Source: Candidatus Rokuibacteriota bacterium
Lineage (GTDB): Bacteria > Methylomirabilota > Methylomirabilia > Rokubacteriales > CSP1-6
Direction: 5' to 3'
Length of the DNA stretch: 8,385 nucleotides
NCBI GenBank assembly: GCA_003220195.1
Contig: QHRT01000114.1
Coordinates: 2,192 to 10,576, forward strand
Under the pieces are notes generated by a model. That model had not been told where the DNA came from and did not search any database. It saw only the letters and a program-made list of their open reading frames with translations. Both the position numbers and the translations under genes were made by a program. Position 1 is the stretch's first letter, and every line of letters starts with the position of its first letter. This document shows, one piece after another, positions 1 through 5,625 of the stretch.

Positions 1-979
1 GCGCCTCCAGCGACAAGGCCGCATCGGGACGTTCGCGCCGATCAAGGGCCAGGAAGCGTCGCAGATCGGCAGCGTCGTCACGCTCACGAAGAACGACTGG
101 ATGGTGCCGTCGTTCCGGGAGACGGCGGCCATGCTGTGGCGCGGCTGGCCCATCGAGAGCTTGCTCTCGTTCTTCGCGGGCTATCTCGAGGGCGGACAAC
201 CCGGGCCGGACCAGCACGATCTCCCCATCACCATCCCGGTCGCGACCCAGTTGCCGCACGCGGTCGGCCTCGCGTACGCCGCACAGTATCGCGACGACGA
301 CGTCGTGGTCCTCGGCTACTTCGGCGACGGCGCGACGTCCGAGGGCGATTTTCACGAGGCGCTCAACTTCGCCGGCGTCTGGCACGTCCCGGTCGTCTTT
401 CTCTGCCAGAACAACCAGTGGGCGATCTCGGTCCCGCTGAAGAAGCAGACGCACTCGCGCACGATCGCGCAGAAGGCGCTCGCGTACGGCTTCCCGGGTA
501 TCCAGGTCGACGGCAACGACGTGCTGGCGGTCTACGCGGCGACACGCGAGGCGGTCGACCGCGCGCGCGCCGGCGACGGACCGACGCTGCTCGAGTGCGT
601 GACGTACCGGCTCGCGATGCACACGACCGCCGATGACCCGACGAAGTACCGCTCCGAGGAAGAAGTGCGCGAGTGGGAGCGCAAGGATCCCATGACGCGC
701 TTCGGCGCATATCTCAAGCAGAAGAACATCCTCGTCGAAGGACTCGAGCGGGAGGTCGACGAGGAGATCGCCGCGGCGATCCGCCGCTTCGAAGCGATGC
801 CGCCGCCCGACCCGCTGCGGATGTTCGAGCACGTGTACGCGGAGCGCTCCGCAGGCCTCGCCGAGCAGCGTGAGGAGCTGGCGCGCCGTCTCGAGAACCG
901 CGGCGGCGCCTCGACCCTGGAGGAGCGGCCGACGTCGCCGCCCATGCGCGGCCAGCGGAGCGAGCGATGGCAAAGCTGA
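1..979 (+). CDS. pdhA: 2-oxoacid (pyruvate-type) dehydrogenase E1 component, alpha subunit, 5'-truncated
   Basis: This is the ThDP-dependent decarboxylase subunit of a 2-oxoacid dehydrogenase complex; with E1-beta it decarboxylates the 2-oxoacid and reductively acylates the lipoyl arm of E2. The reading frame is already open at the left edge (first whole codon at base 2), so the start lies outside; about 325 residues are visible and roughly 30-45 N-terminal residues are missing compared with the usual ~360. In partial numbering, the ThDP/Mg-binding motif runs from GDG (residues 108-110) to NN (137-138). The conserved active-site loop HTTADDPTKYR begins near residue 207. The segment GTFAPIKGQEASQIGS near the start and the IQVDGNDVLAVYAA stretch resemble Gram-positive-type pyruvate dehydrogenase E1-alpha as I remember it. 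Branched-chain 2-oxoacid dehydrogenases share much of this, so the substrate is inferred, not proven. The 3' end overlaps E1-beta by 13 nt. Confidence 0.93.
   Translation, partial: RLQRQGRIGTFAPIKGQEASQIGSVVTLTKNDWMVPSFRETAAMLWRGWPIESLLSFFAGYLEGGQPGPDQHDLPITIPVATQLPHAVGLAYAAQYRDDDVVVLGYFGDGATSEGDFHEALNFAGVWHVPVVFLCQNNQWAISVPLKKQTHSRTIAQKALAYGFPGIQVDGNDVLAVYAATREAVDRARAGDGPTLLECVTYRLAMHTTADDPTKYRSEEEVREWERKDPMTRFGAYLKQKNILVEGLEREVDEEIAAAIRRFEAMPPPDPLRMFEHVYAERSAGLAEQREELARRLENRGGASTLEERPTSPPMRGQRSERWQS
957..960 (+). promoter_or_regulatory. Ribosome binding site of E1-beta
   Basis: GGAG lies six bases before the ATG at 967, inside the coding sequence of E1-alpha. It supports that ATG as the start and fits translational coupling across the 13-nt overlap. 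Confidence 0.6.
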
Positions 980-1947
980 ACCTGGTCAAGGCGCTCAACC
1001 TCGCGCTGCTGCAGGAAATGGAGCGCGACGAGGACGTCGTCATCATCGGCGAGGACGTCGGCGTCGACGGCGGCGTCTTCCGCGTCACCGACGATCTCCA
1101 TCGGAAGTTCGGCGGCAAGCGCGTGATCGATAGCCCGCTCGCCGAGGCGGCGATCATCGGCACGTCGGTCGGCATGGCGCTCTACGGCTTGAAGCCGATC
1201 TGCGAGATCCAGTTCTCCGGCTTCGCGTTCCAGTGCTTCCACCAGATCGAGAACCACGCCGCGCGGTATCGTCTGCGCTCGCAGGGCCGCTTCCACGTGC
1301 CGATGGTGATCCGCATGCCGTACGGCGGCGGCGTGCGCGCGCTGGAGCACCACACCGAGTCCGAAGAGCAGTTCTACGCCGCGATCCCGGGGCTCAAGAT
1401 GGTCATTCCGTCGGGGCCGCGCAACGGGCGCGCGCTGCTCGTGTCCGCCATCCGCGACCCCGATCCCGTCGTGTTCTTCGAATCGAAAGCGCTCTACCAC
1501 GCGGCGAAGGAAGACGTGCCGGACGAGATCGAAGCGATGCCGATCGGGCAGGCACAGATCGCGCGCGACGGACGCGACCTGACGATCGTGGCGTACGGCG
1601 CGATGGTTCGGGTCGCGAAGGAAGCGGCGGAGACGCTGTCCGCCGAGGACGGCGTCGAGGCCGAGATCGTCGATCTGCTCACGGTCTCGCCGCTCGATCG
1701 CGAGACCCTCGCGAAGTCGGTGGAACGGACCGGCCGCGCCGTGATCGTGCACGAGGCGGCGCGGAGCTTCGGCCCGGGGGCGGAGATCGCCGCGTCGATC
1801 ATGGAGCGCGCGTTCCTGTCGCTCGAAGCGCCGATCGCGCGCGTCACCGGCTACGACGTGCCGTTCGTCGGGTTCGCGCGCGAGCGGGCGCACGTGCCGG
1901 ACGTCGGGCGGGTCATCGCCGCCGCGCGCGCGACGCTGGCCTATTGA
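967..1947 (+). CDS. pdhB: 2-oxoacid (pyruvate-type) dehydrogenase E1 component, beta subunit
   Basis: This is the beta subunit of the E1 heterotetramer; it completes the ThDP site formed with the alpha subunit. The 326 residues match the usual family length of about 325. The N-terminal pyrimidine-binding domain carries GEDVGVDGGVFR (residues 28-39) and DSPLAEAAIIG (55-65), where E60 corresponds to the conserved glutamate that contacts the aminopyrimidine ring of ThDP. H129 in the EHHTES stretch matches a conserved active-site histidine region. The C-terminal transketolase-like domain starts near residue 190 (TIVAYGAMV) and includes a VVDLLTVSPLD-like segment (EIVDLLTVSPLD). The ATG at 967 is supported by GGAG six bases upstream, and no extra N-terminal residues are needed. 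It overlaps E1-alpha by 13 nt and is followed after one base by E2, so expression is surely coupled. Substrate (pyruvate against branched-chain 2-oxoacids) is uncertain. Confidence 0.95.
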   Translation: MAKLNLVKALNLALLQEMERDEDVVIIGEDVGVDGGVFRVTDDLHRKFGGKRVIDSPLAEAAIIGTSVGMALYGLKPICEIQFSGFAFQCFHQIENHAARYRLRSQGRFHVPMVIRMPYGGGVRALEHHTESEEQFYAAIPGLKMVIPSGPRNGRALLVSAIRDPDPVVFFESKALYHAAKEDVPDEIEAMPIGQAQIARDGRDLTIVAYGAMVRVAKEAAETLSAEDGVEAEIVDLLTVSPLDRETLAKSVERTGRAVIVHEAARSFGPGAEIAASIMERAFLSLEAPIARVTGYDVPFVGFARERAHVPDVGRVIAAARATLAY

Positions 1948-1948
1948 G

Positions 1949-3346
1949 ATGCCGCGTCCGTTCGTCCTCCCCGATCTCGGCGAGGGTCTGAGCGAAGCCG
2001 AGATCACCAGGGTTCTCGTCAGCGAAGGCCAGGTCGTCGAGGAAGACGCGCCGCTCCTGGAGGTCGAGACCGACAAGGCGCAGGTCGAGATCCCGTCGCC
2101 GATGAGCGGCCGCGTCGAGAAGGTTCACGTCGAGCCGGGGCAGACCGTGAAGGTCGGCGACGTGCTGGTGACCTTCGGCGACGCCGGACAGGACGGCGCA
2201 GCCGCACATGCGCCGGCGGCGACCAGCGCGGCGCGCGGTGCCCGGGTGGCCGAGCCGGGTGATGTCGGGGTGATCGGTCGCGCTGCCGCGCCGAGCGACA
2301 CGTCCGGCGTCACGGCGCCCGCGGGCCGATCGTCTTCCGGACCGGTCCCGGCGACTCCCTCGACACGACGGCTCGCGCGCGAACTCGGGGTCGATCTCCG
2401 GCTCGTGCGCGGAACGGGTCGCGGCGGTCGCGTCACCGACGAGGACGTGAAAGCGGCCGCTGCCGGAACGGCGGCGACGGCGCGATCGGCCGCGGCGCGT
2501 ACCGAGCCGGTCACGCCGTCGACGCCAGCTCGCGCGCCTTTGACTGGGGCTCGCGTGGACGAGCGCTCACGCGAGGAGCGCGCCGCGAAACCGCTCGCGC
2601 CTGTCGGCGTCGAGCCACCGGCGCTCCCGAAGTTCGAGCAGTGGGGACCGATCGAGCGCCAGCCGCTCTCTCATCTGCGTCGCACCATCGCCGAGCGCAT
2701 GGCGCTCTCCGCGATGCTCGTTCCGCACGTGACGCACTTCGATCGCGCCGACATCACCGAGCTCGAGGCGATCGTCCGGACGAACGAGGCGCGCGCGCGC
2801 GAGCGCGGCGTCTATCTCACGCTCACGAGCTTCATCCTCAAGGCGTCGGCGCTCGCGCTCCGCGCTCATCCCGAGTTCAACGCGAGCCTCGACGCGGCGG
2901 CCGGCGAGATGATCCTGAAACGCTACTACCACCTGGGCGTCGCGGTCGCCACCGACCGCGGGCTCATCGTCCCGGTGATCCGCGACGTGGATCGGAAGCC
3001 GATCATGGAGCTGGCGCGCGAGCTCGCCGCGCTGGCGACGCGCGTCCGCGAGGGCAAGGCCACGCTCGACGACCTCCGCGGCGGCACGTTCACGGTGACG
3101 AACATCGGCGCGCTCGGCGGGACCGGCGCGATCCCGATCATCAACTATCCCGAGGTCGCGATTCTCGGCGTCGCACGCGGGCGGCAGGAACCGGTGGTGC
3201 GCGACGGCCAGATCGTGCCGCGGCGGCTCCTGCCGCTCTCGCTCACGTTCGATCACCGCATCGCGGACGGCGCGGACGGCGCGCGGTTCGCGTCGGACAT
3301 CGTCCGCTTCCTCGAGCATCCGGACCAGCTGCTGCTGGAGCTGTAG
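1949..3346 (+). CDS. pdhC: Dihydrolipoamide acyltransferase E2 of the 2-oxoacid dehydrogenase complex
   Basis: This 465-residue protein is the core acyltransferase: its lipoyl arm takes the acyl group from E1 and passes it to CoA. A single lipoyl domain spans about residues 3-78, with K43 in ETDKAQVEIPSP as the lipoylation site. An Ala/Pro/Thr-rich linker (about 79-133) leads to the peripheral subunit-binding domain (about 134-170, TPSTRRLARELGVDL and GTGRGGRVTDEDV) that docks E1 or E3. A second linker (about 171-232) leads to the catalytic domain (about 235-465). That domain has FTVTNIGALGG (381-391) and the active-site motif DHRIADG (435-441), giving catalytic H436 and D440. The FTVTNIG and INYPEVAILGVAR stretch is of the Gram-positive PDH/branched-chain type, not the E. 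coli AceF type. The ATG lies one base after the E1-beta stop with no clear Shine-Dalgarno, so translation is probably coupled. After the stop comes a 343-nt structured gap before E3. Confidence 0.95.
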   Translation: MPRPFVLPDLGEGLSEAEITRVLVSEGQVVEEDAPLLEVETDKAQVEIPSPMSGRVEKVHVEPGQTVKVGDVLVTFGDAGQDGAAAHAPAATSAARGARVAEPGDVGVIGRAAAPSDTSGVTAPAGRSSSGPVPATPSTRRLARELGVDLRLVRGTGRGGRVTDEDVKAAAAGTAATARSAAARTEPVTPSTPARAPLTGARVDERSREERAAKPLAPVGVEPPALPKFEQWGPIERQPLSHLRRTIAERMALSAMLVPHVTHFDRADITELEAIVRTNEARARERGVYLTLTSFILKASALALRAHPEFNASLDAAAGEMILKRYYHLGVAVATDRGLIVPVIRDVDRKPIMELARELAALATRVREGKATLDDLRGGTFTVTNIGALGGTGAIPIINYPEVAILGVARGRQEPVVRDGQIVPRRLLPLSLTFDHRIADGADGARFASDIVRFLEHPDQLLLEL

Positions 3347-3456
3347 GTCGCATGAACTCTTCGCGCGAGGCGGCGGGGTGGCACGGGGGCGGGGGCGTGA
3401 CGGGTCGTGTCGCCGGCATGGCGTCGGACGGCCAGCCTCCATCACCCACTCGCCTC

Positions 3457-3505
3457 GGTTCGTGGAAACAATCGACCGCTTCGCGCTCGATTGTTTCCAC
3501 GAACC
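3457..3505. repeat. Perfect 19-bp inverted repeat (inner stem)
   Basis: GGTTCGTGGAAACAATCGA (3457-3475) is exactly complementary to TCGATTGTTTCCACGAACC (3487-3505), with an 11-nt loop. Within the loop CGC and GCG (3477-3479, 3483-3485) can add three further pairs after one mismatch. The AT content of this stem stands out against its GC-rich surroundings. No T-run follows, so it is not a standard intrinsic terminator. Confidence 0.9.
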
Positions 3506-3511
3506 CTCAAA

Positions 3512-3532
3512 CTGCCGCTCTTCGAGCGGCAG
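3512..3532. repeat. 9-bp hairpin with TTC loop
   Basis: CTGCCGCTC (3512-3520) pairs perfectly with GAGCGGCAG (3524-3532) around a TTC loop. It lies seven bases after the inner 19-bp stem and has no counterpart in the left half of the element. It is followed by AGAGGACGAGG rather than a T-run, so it does not look like a terminator on the + strand. Confidence 0.8.
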
Positions 3533-3672
3533 AGAGGACGAGGGCGTCCCATTCCGGCTCGCCGTCCGATGCCATGCCGGCGCCACCCGTCACGGCCCCG
3601 CCTCGGTACCACCCGCCGATATTGCGCGAGTCTTCGTCAGGAGCTGATGTCAAGAAGACGACTCCCACATCC

Positions 3673-3677
3673 AGGAG
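3673..3677 (+). promoter_or_regulatory. Probable ribosome binding site of lpdA
   Basis: AGGAG lies 12 bases before the ATG at 3690 and 18 before the in-frame ATG at 3696. The spacing is somewhat long for 3690 and too long for 3696, so the upstream start is favoured. There is no better Shine-Dalgarno nearby. Confidence 0.45.
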
Positions 3678-3689
3678 AACGACGGCGAC

Positions 3690-5075
3690 ATGGTGATGGG
3701 GGATCTGGTCCAGGAAGTCGACGTCGTCGTGCTCGGCGGCGGGCCCGGCGGCTACTCCGCGGCGTTTCGCTGCGCCGAGCTCGGTCTCGAGACGATCGTC
3801 GTCGACGCCGACAAGAAGCTCGGCGGCGCGTGTCTGTTCGAGGGCTGTATCCCGTCGAAGGCGCTGCTCCACGTCGCGGGCCTGCTCTCGGAAGCCGAGC
3901 GCGCGCGCGAGTTCGGCGTGGACTTCGGCGCGCCTCGCGTCGATCTGGATCCGCTGCGCAAGTGGAAGACGGAGCGCGTGGTCGGCCGTCTCGCGCGGGG
4001 GCTCGCGTCGGTCGCGAAGGCCAAGGGCGTCGAGGTCGTCGGCGGCCGTGGCGTGTTCGAGGATTCGCGCGCGCTCCGCGTCGAGGGCGACGAGCCGCAG
4101 AAGATCGTGTTCAAGCACGCGATCGTCGCCACCGGTTCTGCGCCGGCGCCGTTGCCGGGCCTCGACGTCGCGAGCGAGCGGGTCATGGACTCCACCGCGG
4201 CGCTCGACCTTCCGGACATCCCCGCAGAGCTGCTCGTGATCGGCGGAGGCTACATCGGATTGGAGCTGGGCCAGGTGTACGCGGCGCTCGGGAGTCGCGT
4301 GACCCTGGTCGAGATGACGGACGGGCTCCTGCCCGGCGTCGACCGCGAGCTCGTCCAGCCGCTCGCGCGCCGCTGCGAGAAGCTCTTCGCGGCGATCCAC
4401 CTTCGCACGAAAGTCACCGACGTTCGCGAAGCCGGCGACGCCATCGAGGCGACGCTCGGCGATCACGGTCGCGCGCGATTCGATCGCGTGCTCGTCGCCG
4501 TCGGTCGGCGCGCGCAGACGGACGCGATCGGGCTCGACCGTACGAAGGCCGCGCGTGACGCGCGCGGCTTCGTCGCCATCGACGATCGCTGCCGCACCGC
4601 GGACCCGCGCGTCTATGCGGTCGGCGACGCGACCGGCGAGCCGATGCTCGCCCATCGGGCGATGCGCCAGGGGAAAGTCGCGGCCGAGGTCATCGCCGGG
4701 CGTCCGTCGGCGTTCGACAACGCCGCGGTGCCGGCCGTCGTCTTCACCGATCCCGAGATCGCGTGGTGCGGGCTCAGCGAGTCAGAGGCCGCGCGGGAGA
4801 AACGTCCGGTGAAGGTGGCGAAGTTCCAGTGGGCAGCGTCGGGCCGCGCGGCGACGCTCGGGCGCACGGACGGTCTCACGAAGCTGATCCTCGATCCCGA
4901 TTCCGGTCGCGTGCTCGGAGCCGGCATCGTCGGCGCCGGCGCCGGCGAGCTCATCGCCGAAGCGGCGCTCGCGATCGAGAGCGCGATGACGGCCGAGGAT
5001 CTCGCGCTAACGATCCACACCCATCCGACGCTCTCGGAAACCTGGATGGAGGCGGCCGAGTCGCTCTTGCGCTGA
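3690..5075 (+). CDS. lpdA: Dihydrolipoamide dehydrogenase (E3)
   Basis: This FAD-dependent enzyme reoxidises the dihydrolipoyl arm of E2 and passes electrons to NAD+. The 461 residues fit the usual 460-475. The N-terminal FAD site is VVLGGGPGGYSAAFRCAELG (13-32). The redox-active disulfide is C48-C53 in GGACLFEGCIPSKALL; the family more often has CLNVGC, so the spacer residues are a variant but both cysteines are kept. The NAD-binding site is VIGGGYIGLELGQVYAALGS, and the second FAD contact is YAVGDATGEPMLAHRA. The C-terminal interface domain ends in HTHPTLSE, giving the catalytic pair H445 and E450. The start at 3690 (MVMGDL) is preferred for AGGAG spacing; 3696 is possible. It follows E2 in the same direction but after 343 nt of repeat-filled sequence, so it may be separately transcribed. 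It ends 6 nt from the convergent nitroreductase gene. Confidence 0.95.
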   Translation: MVMGDLVQEVDVVVLGGGPGGYSAAFRCAELGLETIVVDADKKLGGACLFEGCIPSKALLHVAGLLSEAERAREFGVDFGAPRVDLDPLRKWKTERVVGRLARGLASVAKAKGVEVVGGRGVFEDSRALRVEGDEPQKIVFKHAIVATGSAPAPLPGLDVASERVMDSTAALDLPDIPAELLVIGGGYIGLELGQVYAALGSRVTLVEMTDGLLPGVDRELVQPLARRCEKLFAAIHLRTKVTDVREAGDAIEATLGDHGRARFDRVLVAVGRRAQTDAIGLDRTKAARDARGFVAIDDRCRTADPRVYAVGDATGEPMLAHRAMRQGKVAAEVIAGRPSAFDNAAVPAVVFTDPEIAWCGLSESEAAREKRPVKVAKFQWAASGRAATLGRTDGLTKLILDPDSGRVLGAGIVGAGAGELIAEAALAIESAMTAEDLALTIHTHPTLSETWMEAAESLLR

Positions 5076-5081
5076 CGCCTT

Positions 5082-5603
5082 CTACTCGAGCGAACGCCCG
5101 TACCGTTCGAGATGCGCGATCTGCCGGAACGGCTTGCGATTCTTTTTTCCTCGCCCCACGGCGCGAGTCGGATAACCGAACGACAGGATCGCGAGGACGT
5201 CGAGCTCGGCCGGGATCCCGAGCAAGGACTTCGCCCGGTCGATCCCGCCGAAACCGACCCAGTTGGAGCCGACGCCCTCGGCCCACGCGGTCAGCATCAT
5301 CGACTGGATGGCGCGGCTCGCGTCGGACACGGCGAAGCGAGTCTTCTCGATGGCGACGACGATCGCGAGCGGCGCTTGGGCGACGTACGGCCCGCTCGAC
5401 GCGAGCGCGCCGAGCTTGCGCAGGGTTTCTCCATCGCGCACCACGACGAAGTGCCAGGGCTGCCCGTTCATCGCGCTGCCGGTCAGCCGTCCCGCCTCGA
5501 CGATGCGCCGGGCGAGATCGTCCGGCACCGGCGTGTCGCGATAGCTCCGCACCGCCAGGAGCGTCCGGATCGTGTCGAAGACACCGCGTGACTCGTTCGC
5601 CAT
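5082..5603 (-). CDS. Nitroreductase family protein (FMN-dependent oxidoreductase)
   Basis: A 173-residue member of the nitroreductase superfamily, FMN enzymes that use NAD(P)H to reduce nitro groups, quinones, enones or halogenated compounds; the substrate cannot be told from sequence. FMN-phosphate contacts are suggested by AVRSYRD (17-23). The SAMNGQPWHFVVV segment (43-55) is the typical flavin and active-site stretch. EGVGSNWVGFGGID (109-122) with LLGIPAELDVLAILSFGYP (127-145) is the conserved second half, and the tail RKPFRQIAHLERYG (156-169) matches the usual C-terminal signature. Length is at the short end of the family, as expected for single-domain forms. The ATG at 5603 has a G-rich GGGGGGAG Shine-Dalgarno just upstream. 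It starts 22 nt after the amine oxidase stop, so the two probably share a transcript, and it ends tail to tail with lpdA, 6 nt away. Confidence 0.9.
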   Translation of the reverse strand: MANESRGVFDTIRTLLAVRSYRDTPVPDDLARRIVEAGRLTGSAMNGQPWHFVVVRDGETLRKLGALASSGPYVAQAPLAIVVAIEKTRFAVSDASRAIQSMMLTAWAEGVGSNWVGFGGIDRAKSLLGIPAELDVLAILSFGYPTRAVGRGKKNRKPFRQIAHLERYGRSLE

Positions 5604-5606
5604 CGT

Positions 5607-5614
5607 CTCCCCCC
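5607..5614 (-). promoter_or_regulatory. Ribosome binding site of the nitroreductase gene
   Basis: Read on the - strand the sequence is GGGGGGAG, ending three bases before the ATG at 5603. It sits in the 22-nt gap after the amine oxidase stop and fixes the nitroreductase start. Confidence 0.55.
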
Positions 5615-5625
5615 AGAGTCAGTTG

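Larger units (their letters stand above)
3371..3618. repeat. Nested imperfect inverted repeat, about 248 nt; possible non-autonomous repeat element or structured RNA
   Basis: The left outer arm (3371-3437, 67 nt) matches the reverse complement of the right outer arm (3556-3618, 63 nt) at roughly 85-90% of positions by eye. Exact blocks include CGCCGGCATGGC, GTGACGGGT and TCGGACGGC. Inside lies a perfect 19-bp inverted repeat (3457-3475 with 3487-3505). Between the inner and right outer arms sits an independent 9-bp hairpin (3512-3532). Folded as one molecule this would be a three-way junction. No transposase and no clear target-site duplication are visible. Symmetry weakens outside 3371-3618, although TCGCGCGA/TCGCGCAA hints that it continues a little further. 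Confidence 0.75.
3347..3689 (+). other. Intergenic region between E2 and E3 genes, holding a nested inverted repeat
   Basis: This is the only gap over 300 nt in the window. It has no convincing gene: small open frames cross it on both strands, but none has a recognisable product and most are extensions or shadows of neighbours. Most of it (3371-3618) is occupied by the nested inverted repeat listed separately. The last part (3619-3689) holds only the AGGAG that probably serves lpdA; a TTGCGC at 3622 with TGATGT 17 bases on is too weak to call a promoter. Confidence 0.8.

Noticed and set aside
532..2076. Open frame of 514 codons on the - strand opposite E1-alpha and E1-beta
   Set aside because: It is antisense to two clear enzymes, is Arg/Asp/His-rich with no domain, and is the usual product of high-GC codon bias.
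3512..3532. 9-bp hairpin as a Rho-independent terminator
   Set aside because: There is no T-run on either side in the needed orientation, so it is kept only as a hairpin.
3457..3532. CRISPR-like repeats
   Set aside because: The repeats are inverted, not direct, there is no spacer periodicity, and no cas gene is present.
2567..3586. Open frame of 339 codons on the - strand across the E2 3' half and the repeat
   Set aside because: It has low-complexity charged composition, lies antisense to the E2 catalytic domain, and has no recognisable motif.
3407..4558. Open frame of 383 codons on the + strand through the repeat and lpdA
   Set aside because: It is a very Arg-rich out-of-frame shadow of lpdA.
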